From: Siminovitchia fortis
GTDB lineage: Bacteria; Bacillota; Bacilli; Bacillales; Bacillaceae_C
Direction of reading: 5' to 3'
Assembly (NCBI RefSeq): GCF_003605365.2
Contig: NZ_QYTU02000021.1
Span: 1 to 60,863 of the forward strand
DNA length: 60,863 nt
Notes under the pieces: model-generated
Told to the model about the DNA's origin: nothing
The model's database searches: none
Seen by the model: the letters and a program-made list of their open reading frames with translations, nothing else
In this document: one piece after another, positions 44,654 through 52,924 of the stretch
Position numbering within the stretch: the first letter of the stretch is position 1
Layout of the letters: each line of letters begins with the position of its first letter
Program-made: the position numbers and the translations under genes

Positions 44654-45664
44654 ATGAATATTACGATATATGATGTGGCCCGCGAAGCTAATGTCTCAAT
44701 GGCCACTGTATCGAGAGTGGTGAACGGAAATCCCAACGTAAAACCGGCCACCCGGAAAAAAGTACTTGAAGTGATTGAAAGGCTGGAGTACAGGCCAAAT
44801 GCGGTTGCCCGCGGCCTTGCCAGCAAGAAAACGACCACTGTAGGGGTAATCATTCCGGATATTGCCAATATTTTTTACGCGGAGCTCGCCCGCGGGATCG
44901 AAGATATTGCTACGATGTATAAGTATAATATTATTTTGAGCAACTCCGACCAAAACGTAAATAAAGAACTCCATCTGTTGAATACGATGCTTGGCAAACA
45001 AGTGGACGGCCTGATCGTCATGAGCCAGAATATTACAGATGATTTTGTACAGGAATTGAAACGGTCACCTGTTCCTATTGTCCTTGCGGGTTCAATTGAG
45101 GAATCCAAGACGATACCATCCGTAAATATTGACTATCGCCAGGCAATATTTGATGCAACAACTTATTTCATCGAAAAAGGCCATAAAAAAATAGCTTTTG
45201 CGATGGGACCGATGCGCGATCTGATCAACCATGGAGAAAAGTTTGTCGGCTATAAACAGGCCTTGGAAGAAGCAGGCTTGGAATTCCAGGATAAATATGT
45301 CATTGAAGGCGAGTATACGTATGAATCAGGCCTGGAAGGATGGAAAAAGCTGAAAGATCTTGATGACAAGCCGACAGCCATCGTCTCAGGCGATGATGAA
45401 ATGGCGCTTGGTGTCATGCATGGGGCACAGGATGATGGTTTGTCCGTTCCGGAAGACATCGAAGTCATCACATCGGACAACACTAAGCTGACGCTTATGG
45501 TGCGCCCTCAGCTGAGCTCGGTTGTTCAGCCGCTGTATGATATTGGAGCCGTTTCAATGAGGCTGCTGACCAAATATATGAACAAGGAGAAGGTTCAGGA
45601 AAATATTGTCGTTCTCCCGCATAGGATTGAGTTGAGAGGCTCTACAAAAAAATAATAATTATCA
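44654..45664 (+). CDS. ccpA: catabolite control protein A
   Basis: This 333-residue LacI-family regulator has the N-terminal helix-turn-helix and hinge [29 protein letters not shown], almost identical to CcpA, with [21 protein letters not shown] and [20 protein letters not shown]. With HPr(Ser46-P) it binds cre sites and controls carbon catabolism. ATG at 44654 is chosen because GGAGAG is 8 bases upstream; ATG 44648 and GTG 44645 are too near. The reading frame itself stops at 45653-45655. It is convergent with acuC and next to probable targets acuABC and acsA. Confidence 0.93.
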
Positions 45665-45670
45665 TAAATA

Positions 45671-45705
45671 AAGTCCGGACAGAATCGTTTATCTGTCCGG
45701 ATTTT
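45671..45705. terminator. bidirectional terminator ccpA/acuC
   Basis: TCCGGACAGA pairs with TCTGTCCGGA around an 8-base loop, with TTTTT on the plus side. The acuC stop codon lies in the loop. Confidence 0.8.
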
Positions 45706-46870
45706 TGTTCTTCTGTTTTACCTGCTCTCGAAGATAAAGTAAAGACCGGTCAACAGTTTGCTGATTTTTTTCCGTGATTTCCTGCTTTCTCGGAATTGGC
45801 TTATACATGTCCGGGGGATCGTCCCAGTGATCAGGCAGGGGCAGCCCGGCATGGGGCTGCCATTTTTTGATCCAGCTTTGCGGAAGGCGGCCGGAAACAT
45901 GTTGGCCGGTCATTTCCAGCCAAATAAGGGACCATGCCCGCGGGACTACCCGCCAAATGTCATAACCGCCGCCTCCGACAGCAATCCATCTTCCCTCGCA
46001 ATATTGGTGGGCTAGTTCATGTGCAAGCCTGGGAATCTCGCGGTATGTTTTCGTGGTCACGGATAAATGGGTGAGCGGGTCATAGTAGTGCGCATCAGCC
46101 CCGTTTTGCGTCAGGATGACATCTGGCCTGAAATATTCCGCAATTTCCCTGAAAGCCTCTGTATAGGCAGCGATGAATGACTCGTCCTCTGTGAAAGCAT
46201 CCAATGGGACATTGAATGAAAATCCGTAGCCTTTTCCCTGGCCCCATTCATTGCTTTGTCCTGTTCCGGGGAATAAATATCTTCCGGTTTCATGGATGGA
46301 GAACGTACAGACAGTGTCATCATCATAAAAAGACCACTGCACACCATCGCCGTGATGGGCATCCGTATCGACATAAAGCACCCTTGCCTTATATTTTTTT
46401 TGGATATATTTAATGGCCACGGCGCAGTCGTTATAAACGCAGAAGCCGGATGCTTTTCCCCTGAAACCATGATGCAGGCCTCCGCCTACATTCAAGGCAT
46501 GGCTGGCCCGCCCTTCCATCACATAGTCGACGGCCGTCAGAGTTCCGCCGACAATCAATGAGCTTGCTTCATGCATCCCCGGAAAAATCGGGGTGTCCTC
46601 GGTGCCGAGCCCGAATCCCTCTGCCCGATCAACTGACAGGTTTCCATTTCCGGCCTGCTTTACTGCATGGATAAAAGACGGGTCATGAATCAGCATCAAT
46701 TCTTCATCGGATGCCCGCCTTGGCTGCACAATATCGTTTTCGGATATGGCCCCAATCGCTTCCAACAATTCGAGGGTAAGCTTCAAACGAATTTGATTGA
46801 ACGGATGATGTTCTGAAAATCGGTATTCCAATAATTTATCGGAATAAATAAAGACGGGCCCGTTTTTCAT
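45689..46870 (-). CDS. acuC: AcuC protein, acetyl-lysine deacetylase
   Basis: This 393-residue class I histone-deacetylase-like enzyme has the metal and active-site motifs VDTDAHHGDGVQW, GGGLHHGFRG and QNGADAHYYDPLTH. In B. subtilis AcuC (with SrtN) removes the acetyl group that AcuA puts on acetyl-CoA synthetase, reactivating it. The ATG at 46870 overlaps the acuB stop (ATGA), so translation is coupled. The longer frame to 46900 is not used. It is the last gene of the acuABC operon. Confidence 0.93.
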   Translation of the reverse strand: MKNGPVFIYSDKLLEYRFSEHHPFNQIRLKLTLELLEAIGAISENDIVQPRRASDEELMLIHDPSFIHAVKQAGNGNLSVDRAEGFGLGTEDTPIFPGMHEASSLIVGGTLTAVDYVMEGRASHALNVGGGLHHGFRGKASGFCVYNDCAVAIKYIQKKYKARVLYVDTDAHHGDGVQWSFYDDDTVCTFSIHETGRYLFPGTGQSNEWGQGKGYGFSFNVPLDAFTEDESFIAAYTEAFREIAEYFRPDVILTQNGADAHYYDPLTHLSVTTKTYREIPRLAHELAHQYCEGRWIAVGGGGYDIWRVVPRAWSLIWLEMTGQHVSGRLPQSWIKKWQPHAGLPLPDHWDDPPDMYKPIPRKQEITEKNQQTVDRSLLYLREQVKQKNKNPDR

Positions 46871-47517
46871 GATGATGACATCCCTGGCATGTTTGGCCAC
46901 AGCACATGAAGGTCCTCTTTCTTTAAAGCATCGATGACGGGAATGGGATTTATGGTGGCAATCCGGAAGACAAGGATTTGATAATCCTCATCATCCGGGT
47001 CGGGATAAATAAGTACGCTATGAACATTGACAAGGTGCTTATGGAATACGGCAGTTACTTCGTACAGGGCACCCGGACGGTTTTTCACCCGGACCTCAAG
47101 CTGTGAACCGGGTTTGTTGGCTCCTGTGAGCTCAACCATTGTATGCAGAAGGTCGGTGCTCGTTATGATTCCCACGAGTTTTCGGTTATTTACAATGGGA
47201 AGGCAGCCGATTTTATGGTCATAAAACAGAGCAGCAATTTCTTCAACAAAATCCAGGGGATGCCCCGTGATCACATTGCAGTTCATAATTGTTGATAAAG
47301 GGGCATGAAGATGTTCTTCAAGTGCTTCCCCTTTTAAAAAAGAAGGCAAGGTGCTTTTTATATCACGTTCTGTTACAAGGCCGACCACTTCCTCATTTTC
47401 ATTGCTGAGAGGCAAATGGCGGATTTTGTGTTGTCTCATAAGGGTGAGCGCAGATTTCACCGTGGATTCAGGAGACAGGGTATGCACATTTTTTGTCATG
47501 ATTTGCTCTACAATCAT
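46867..47517 (-). CDS. acuB: AcuB, CBS-pair and ACT domain protein
   Basis: This 216-residue protein has two CBS motifs (about 5-60 with SPESTVKSALTLMRQHKIRHLP; about 78-130 with VEEIAALFYDHKIGCLPIV) and a C-terminal ACT-like domain starting RVKNRPGALYEVTAVFHKH. CBS pairs bind adenine nucleotides and ACT domains bind small ligands, so it may sense energy or metabolite state for AcuA/AcuC; its exact role is unknown. AAGGAG precedes the ATG. Confidence 0.92.
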   Translation of the reverse strand: MIVEQIMTKNVHTLSPESTVKSALTLMRQHKIRHLPLSNENEEVVGLVTERDIKSTLPSFLKGEALEEHLHAPLSTIMNCNVITGHPLDFVEEIAALFYDHKIGCLPIVNNRKLVGIITSTDLLHTMVELTGANKPGSQLEVRVKNRPGALYEVTAVFHKHLVNVHSVLIYPDPDDEDYQILVFRIATINPIPVIDALKKEDLHVLWPNMPGMSSS

Positions 47518-47585
47518 GGTTCTTCAACTCCTTTTCGAAAGTCCCGAAAATGTCCAACTGCATGGGATGCGGTGGTCAACGTCTT

Positions 47586-48218
47586 TTAATACATAAACCG
47601 GTTTTTAAACCTTAGACGGTCAAACTGCTGAATGGATTCCTGGCCGACTCTTTTTCCTATCCGCACCATCAGGCAGTTCGCGGGGTGCGAACAAATCTCC
47701 GGGTCGTCCGTGGCATACCACTCCAAGCCTCCCGCGTGCATCATTTTTTCCATCACTTTTCGATAATCCCATACAGACAGCCCGGTTCCTTTTAAGTCCC
47801 AGTGCCAATAATACTCTGTTGTTATGATGATATAATCTTCCATTGCGTCGTCCATCATCGATACTTTAAGGAGTGCTTTTCCTACACCCTGCCCACGGAA
47901 CTTTGGTATGATTTCAATTGCGCCAAGCTCGAGCAAATCAGCCATATTGCCTTCGGACCAACGCTCAAGCGGATCCGGATATAAGAAGGTAACGTATCCG
48001 ATGACAACATTATCTTCCCTTGCAATAATGATCCTGCCCTCAGGCAGTCCGGCAATTTCAACCAATGCTTTCTTCTGCTGGGGTGCCGGTCTGAATGAAA
48101 CCAGATCCTTGTGGAACTCGAGTTGCGCCAGCTGCTCCGCGGAAATGGGGCCTTCTATAAGAAGGGTGCTGTCCTTCGTCCTTAACTCCATGGCATTGTA
48201 CGTTTTGCGATGCTCCAT
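47586..48218 (-). CDS. acuA: AcuA, acetyl-CoA synthetase acetyltransferase
   Basis: This 210-residue GNAT-family protein has the acetyl-CoA binding motif IIPKFRGQGVGKALLKVSMMD (R/Q-x-x-G-x-G/A) and preceding strand VIGYVTFLYPDP. In B. subtilis AcuA acetylates a lysine of AcsA, inactivating it. ATG at 48218 has GGAGGTG 6-8 bases upstream; the longer frame to 48260 overlaps the promoter. It leads the acuABC operon, divergent from its target gene acsA. Confidence 0.92.
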   Translation of the reverse strand: MEHRKTYNAMELRTKDSTLLIEGPISAEQLAQLEFHKDLVSFRPAPQQKKALVEIAGLPEGRIIIAREDNVVIGYVTFLYPDPLERWSEGNMADLLELGAIEIIPKFRGQGVGKALLKVSMMDDAMEDYIIITTEYYWHWDLKGTGLSVWDYRKVMEKMMHAGGLEWYATDDPEICSHPANCLMVRIGKRVGQESIQQFDRLRFKNRFMY

Positions 48219-48258
48219 TCGGCCACCTCCATGAATTCTCATCAAAAGGCTGACTTTC

Positions 48259-48286
48259 ATTATACACGATTAAATGAACGCTTTCA
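48259..48286 (-). promoter_or_regulatory. acuA -10 element and candidate cre site
   Basis: TATAAT (minus strand, 48259-48264) is a likely acuA -10 element. TGAACGCTTTCA at 48275-48286 is palindrome-like and partly fits the CcpA cre consensus. It lies where the acuA -35 would be. Confidence 0.5.
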
Positions 48287-48342
48287 TTTGCCGGAAATGG
48301 GTAAAGTATAGGCAAACGTAATTTTTTCAAAAGATGGACTAA

Positions 48343-48371
48343 TTGTGGAATTATGTCGATTATATTATAAT
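48343..48371 (+). promoter_or_regulatory. acsA promoter
   Basis: TTGTGG (48343-48348) and TATAAT (48366-48371) are 17 bases apart. Confidence 0.7.
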
Positions 48372-48405
48372 GGAAAAATAATTCTAATGAAGGAGGATTC
48401 GCCCG

Positions 48406-50124
48406 ATGAAAGTGGAAACGTTACCAGTCACACAAGGCAGCTATAATCTAAAGGATTATGAAGAAGCATACAAAAGTTTTGATTGGAAAGATGCCGAGAA
48501 AGTTTTTTCTTGGGCTGAAACAGGGAAGGTCAATATGGCGTATGAAGCGATTGACCGTCATGCTGAGTCCTTTCGGAAGAATAAAGTGGCTTTGTTTTAC
48601 CGGGATGAAAAGAGAAATGAAAAATATACGTTTTATGAGATGAAAAAATGGAGCAATAGAGCGGGAAACGTATTAAAAGAGTACGGAAATGTAGAAAAAG
48701 GGGACAGAGTATTCATATTTATGCCCCGTTCGCCGGAACTTTATTTTTCCGTTCTTGGAGCGATCAAACTGGGAGCCATCGTCGGGCCGCTTTTTGAAGC
48801 GTTTATGGAGGGTGCTGTAAAAGACAGGCTGGAAGACAGTGAAGCAAAGGTATTGATAACAACCCCTGATTTGATTGGGCGTGTACCGGTGGACGAGCTG
48901 CCGCATTTAAAAACAATTTTTATCGTAGGCAGCGATGTTGAGGAAGCAGGCCCTTTTGTTGACTTTAATAAGAAAATGGCCGAAGCGGACAATGATCTTG
49001 ATATTGAATGGGTGGACAGGGAGGACGGCATGATCCTTCATTACACTTCCGGATCGACCGGGCGCCCAAAAGGGGTGCTTCATGTCCATAATGCCATGAT
49101 CCAGCATTATCACACAGCACGCTGGGTTCTCGATTTGCAGGAAACAGATATATACTGGTGTACGGCGGATCCGGGCTGGGTGACCGGAACATCCTACGGA
49201 ATATTTGGACCATGGTTGACCGGGACGTCAAACGTCATTACGGGAGGCCGTTTCAAGCCGGAAAACTGGTATCAGACGATTGAGGATTTTGGTATAACCG
49301 TCTGGTACAGTGCCCCGACAGCATTCAGGATGCTGATGAGCGCGGGTGATGAACTCGTGAAAAAATTTGATCTATCCTCGCTCCGCCATATTCTCAGTGT
49401 AGGTGAACCGCTTAATCCTGAAGTGATCCGCTGGGGAATGAAAGTATTTAACAAACGGATTCATGATACATGGTGGATGACGGAAACGGGAGCGCATGTC
49501 ATTGCCAACTATCCTTGCATGGAAATCAAGCCGGGATCCATGGGGAAACCTTTTCCGGGAATTGAAGTTGCCATCGTCGACGATCAGGGGAACGTCCTGC
49601 CCCCAAACAGGATGGGGAACCTGGCGATCAAAAAAGGCTGGCCTTCGATGATGCGCCAAATATGGAACAATCCGGAGAAATATGAATCATATTTTCTCCC
49701 TGGCGGCTGGTATATTTCCGGGGATTCGGCCTACATGGACGAAGATGGATATATTTGGTTCCAGGGCAGGGTGGATGATGTGATCATGACATCAGGAGAA
49801 AGGGTGGGGCCTTTTGAAGTGGAAAGCAAACTACTTGAGCACCCAGCCATTGCCGAAGCCGGCGTCATTGGAAAACCGGACCCTGTCCGCGGTGAAATCA
49901 TCAAGGCATTTGTGGCCTTAAACGAAGGATATGAGCCATCGGAAGAATTGAAAGAAGAAATCCGCCAGTTTGTCAAAACGGGGCTTGCGGCCCATGCGGC
50001 ACCAAGGGAAATTGAATTCAAAGACAAGCTGCCTAAGACCCGAAGCGGCAAAATCATGCGCCGCGTGCTAAAAGCATGGGAGCTGGACCTGCCGGCGGGT
50101 GATCTCTCAACGATGGAAGACTGA
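48406..50124 (+). CDS. acsA: acetyl-CoA synthetase
   Basis: This 572-residue AMP-forming enzyme activates acetate with ATP and CoA. The ATP-binding signature is YTSGSTGRPKG (about 212-222), WWMTETGAH lies in the middle, SGDSAYMDEDGY and GRVDDVIMTSGERVGPFEVE form the hinge, and the modifiable lysine is in TRSGKIMRR near the C-terminus. Length fits the Bacillus AcsA type. AAGGAGG is at ideal spacing. It is expected to be controlled by AcuA acetylation and AcuC deacetylation and by CcpA. Confidence 0.95.
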   Translation: MKVETLPVTQGSYNLKDYEEAYKSFDWKDAEKVFSWAETGKVNMAYEAIDRHAESFRKNKVALFYRDEKRNEKYTFYEMKKWSNRAGNVLKEYGNVEKGDRVFIFMPRSPELYFSVLGAIKLGAIVGPLFEAFMEGAVKDRLEDSEAKVLITTPDLIGRVPVDELPHLKTIFIVGSDVEEAGPFVDFNKKMAEADNDLDIEWVDREDGMILHYTSGSTGRPKGVLHVHNAMIQHYHTARWVLDLQETDIYWCTADPGWVTGTSYGIFGPWLTGTSNVITGGRFKPENWYQTIEDFGITVWYSAPTAFRMLMSAGDELVKKFDLSSLRHILSVGEPLNPEVIRWGMKVFNKRIHDTWWMTETGAHVIANYPCMEIKPGSMGKPFPGIEVAIVDDQGNVLPPNRMGNLAIKKGWPSMMRQIWNNPEKYESYFLPGGWYISGDSAYMDEDGYIWFQGRVDDVIMTSGERVGPFEVESKLLEHPAIAEAGVIGKPDPVRGEIIKAFVALNEGYEPSEELKEEIRQFVKTGLAAHAAPREIEFKDKLPKTRSGKIMRRVLKAWELDLPAGDLSTMED

Positions 50125-50135
50125 ATAATATTGAA

Positions 50136-50184
50136 AGAAGAACAAGAGGTTATCGTTACGGATAAGCCTCTTGTTCTTCTTTTT
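50136..50184 (+). terminator. acsA terminator
   Basis: AGAAGAACAAGAGG and TATC pair with GATA and CCTCTTGTTCTTCT, with a T tail. Confidence 0.85.
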
Positions 50185-50215
50185 AGTTCAGATTAAATAA
50201 AACTCAAAAAAATGT

Positions 50216-50246
50216 TTGATTCTAACGTTGCGTTAAGATGTAAGCT
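50216..50246 (+). promoter_or_regulatory. MerR-type promoter and operator
   Basis: TTGATT (50216-50221) and TAAGCT (50241-50246) are separated by 19 bases, as at MerR-controlled promoters. The spacer contains the dyad CTAACG-TTG-CGTTAAG (50222-50237). Confidence 0.65.
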
Positions 50247-50277
50247 AAGAGTAGTAAATGGAACGGAGGTAATCACG

Positions 50278-51036
50278 TTGAAAAAATATTATTCTATTGG
50301 CGAATTTTCCAAGTTAACCGGTGTCACGCAAAGGGCTCTCAGATATTACGATGAAAAAAATTTATTAAAACCAAGCAAGATTTCCGAATCGGGGAGACGG
50401 TATTATCAAGACAAAGATATGGCGCCTCTTCAACAAATCGTATCTTTAAAATATTTAGGGTTTACTCTTGAGGACATTGAACCTTTATTAAAGGATCAAA
50501 AAGCAAATTTACAGGATTCATTAAAGTTCCAAAAGAAGCTTATGATTCAAAAACAAGAACATTTGAACCAGGTGATCAAAGCATTGGAGCATGCGATTGA
50601 AATCATACAGGAAGGAGAAATGGATTCACGGGTCCTGCATTTCCTTATTCACAGTATTTTGAATGAAAAAGAGCAATTTGACTGGATGAGGGAATATTTT
50701 CCTGAGCAGACGGTCAATCATGTGATGGAAATGTTTGAAGCACAAGGATTTGAAGTAAACAAACGGTCCACGCTTATCATTCAAAAGATAAAAGATTTAA
50801 TTCATACTTGCGAACCGGATGATACTGAACTGCAAGCGAATATCCATGAACTGGTTACCATTGTATTTGATTTACTCGGTAATGATTTTGATCTTGATCA
50901 ATTGGAGACTATTTCTGTCGAAGATACCCCATCTCTCTTTGTATCACCATTTACCGAACAAGAAGAAATATTCCTTCAGCAGGCAATGGAGATATATTTA
51001 AAGCAAAGGGATGAATTAAATGGAAACGACAAATAA
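50278..51036 (+). CDS. MerR family regulator
   Basis: This protein of about 252 residues has an N-terminal MerR winged helix: YYSIGEFSKLTGVTQRALRYYDEKNLLKPSKISESGRRYY. A coiled-coil dimerisation helix (about 85-125) and a C-terminal effector domain of about 125 residues that I cannot assign follow. No cysteine cluster suggests metal sensing, so a drug-like ligand is likelier. TTG at 50278 has GGAGGT 7 bases upstream. It overlaps the ABC exporter gene by 17 bases; both are probably driven from the 19-bp-spacer promoter, which the regulator itself should bind. Confidence 0.85.
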   Translation: MKKYYSIGEFSKLTGVTQRALRYYDEKNLLKPSKISESGRRYYQDKDMAPLQQIVSLKYLGFTLEDIEPLLKDQKANLQDSLKFQKKLMIQKQEHLNQVIKALEHAIEIIQEGEMDSRVLHFLIHSILNEKEQFDWMREYFPEQTVNHVMEMFEAQGFEVNKRSTLIIQKIKDLIHTCEPDDTELQANIHELVTIVFDLLGNDFDLDQLETISVEDTPSLFVSPFTEQEEIFLQQAMEIYLKQRDELNGNDK

Positions 51037-52762
51037 AAACTCTGGATCTAGTTTTCTTCAACTCATAAAAATTGGCAAACCCGCTGTCTGGGTACTTGTC
51101 TTTGCAGTTATATTAAGCCTGCTTGAAACGGGGGCCAGTCTCATTGTTCCGCTATTCACCAAAAATTTAGTAGACCAGGTTGCCAAGTCCGGTATAGAAA
51201 TGAGTTTGATTTTCCTCTTATCGGGCGCATTTATTATTCAAACCATTTCCGGGGGCGTTTCTTTTTATTTAATGTCATATATTGGTGAGCAGTTTGTCTC
51301 CAATATAAGGAAAAAGCTTTGGGACCATATACTTGAATTGCCAATTCCATACTTTGATAAACACCAATCGGGCGAAACGATGAGCCGTGTGACGCAGGAT
51401 ACGAACACAGTCAAAATGCTCATTACCAATCACCTTGTTTCATCCGTGTCAGGAATCGTCTCTATTATTGGCGCCTTAATCATTCTAATTATGATTGATT
51501 GGAAAATGACCTTGATCATGCTTTGCTCGATTCCTGTATCCATGATTGTTTTGTTTCCTTTAGGTAGAAAGGTTTACTCGATATCCAAACAAACCCAGGA
51601 TGAACTGGCTTCATTCAGCGCACATCTTGGGCGTGTCCTCAGTGACATTAGATTAGTAAAATCTTATAACGGACAAATACTGGAAAGAAAAAAAGGGCAT
51701 AAAGGAATTCATGAATTATTCCGTTTCGGTTTAAAGGAAGCGAAAATTCAAGCGATCGTTTCACCTTTCATGACCACTATCCTAATGATTGTACTTGTAA
51801 TCTTGATAGGTTATGGAGGGGCACGAGTGGCGTCAGGAGATCTTACAGCGGGCTCTCTTGTAGCGATCATCATTTACATGTTTCAGATCGTTATTCCTTT
51901 TAGCCAGCTTGCCACATTTTTTACAAACTATCAAAAAGCCATGGGGGCAACTGAGCGAATCCAAAATCTTTTAGATTTACCCGTTGAAAGAAACGATAGT
52001 CATGGGAAAACAAATCACGAAGAAACGATAATCTTCGACCGTGTCAGCTTCGGGTATGAAAGTGGAAAAACAGTAATAAAGGATTTGAGCTTTCATATCG
52101 AGCCTGGGCAAACTGTCGCTTTCGTGGGACCGAGCGGTTCAGGGAAGACAACCATTTTCTCTTTGATTGAGCGGTTCTATGAACCCCAACAGGGAAGTAT
52201 TAGAATAGGGAATAGTAATATACAAAATCTCCAGCTTACAAGCTGGCGTGGAAAAATTGGCTATGTATCACAAGAAAGTCCGATTATGTCAGGAACGATA
52301 AAAGATAATATTTGCTATGGCCTCCAAAGGTCCGTTGATGAAGCGGAAATTCGACATGCGGCTGAGCTTGCCAATGCTGCAGGATTTATAGAAAATCTTC
52401 CGAACCAATATGATACGGAAGTTGGAGAACGCGGAATCAAGTTATCCGGGGGGCAGCGGCAAAGAATTGCGATTGCCCGTGCCTTGCTGCGTGATCCGAA
52501 AATTCTGTTGCTGGATGAAGCAACCTCCAATTTGGATAGTGAATCAGAAGGACTTGTGCAGAGCGCTTTACAACATTTAATGGCTGGCCGAACAACACTT
52601 ATTATTGCTCACCGTCTATCCACGGTAGTTGAGGCGGATCAAATCATTGTTATTGAAGAAGGGGCCGTCTCCGGGATTGGGACACATAGACAATTAATGG
52701 AGTCTCACCCTTTGTACCAAAAACTTGTCCAGCAACAAATGAAAACCGAACCAGCAATATAG
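51020..52762 (+). CDS. BmrA/LmrA-type multidrug ABC exporter
   Basis: This 580-residue half-transporter fuses a six-helix membrane domain (about 15-305) to an ATPase. Walker A is GPSGSGKTT (about 370-378), signature LSGGQRQR, Walker B ILLLDEATSNLDSES and H-loop IAHRLST. It would work as a homodimer exporting hydrophobic drugs or lipids. AAAGGGATG lies before the ATG at 51020, inside the MerR gene. The coupling to a MerR-type regulator implies substrate-induced expression. The substrate is unknown. Confidence 0.87.
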   Translation: METTNKNSGSSFLQLIKIGKPAVWVLVFAVILSLLETGASLIVPLFTKNLVDQVAKSGIEMSLIFLLSGAFIIQTISGGVSFYLMSYIGEQFVSNIRKKLWDHILELPIPYFDKHQSGETMSRVTQDTNTVKMLITNHLVSSVSGIVSIIGALIILIMIDWKMTLIMLCSIPVSMIVLFPLGRKVYSISKQTQDELASFSAHLGRVLSDIRLVKSYNGQILERKKGHKGIHELFRFGLKEAKIQAIVSPFMTTILMIVLVILIGYGGARVASGDLTAGSLVAIIIYMFQIVIPFSQLATFFTNYQKAMGATERIQNLLDLPVERNDSHGKTNHEETIIFDRVSFGYESGKTVIKDLSFHIEPGQTVAFVGPSGSGKTTIFSLIERFYEPQQGSIRIGNSNIQNLQLTSWRGKIGYVSQESPIMSGTIKDNICYGLQRSVDEAEIRHAAELANAAGFIENLPNQYDTEVGERGIKLSGGQRQRIAIARALLRDPKILLLDEATSNLDSESEGLVQSALQHLMAGRTTLIIAHRLSTVVEADQIIVIEEGAVSGIGTHRQLMESHPLYQKLVQQQMKTEPAI

Positions 52763-52856
52763 AAATTTACTCTCTAACTCATCTTTTTTCTTTAACTTTA
52801 TCTGAAAAAGCATTGAATCAAAGCAAAAGTGGAAACCGACTGGTTCTGTCCAAAAC

Positions 52857-52900
52857 AAAAAGCGCCGACGACTTTAACTAAAAGTCCCCAGCGCTTTTTC
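52857..52900 (+). terminator. terminator after the ABC exporter
   Basis: AAAAAGCGC pairs with GCGCTTTTT, with an inner GACTTT/AAAGTC helix. Confidence 0.75.
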
Positions 52901-52924
52901 TAAAAAGAAAGAGGGGGATGGCAG

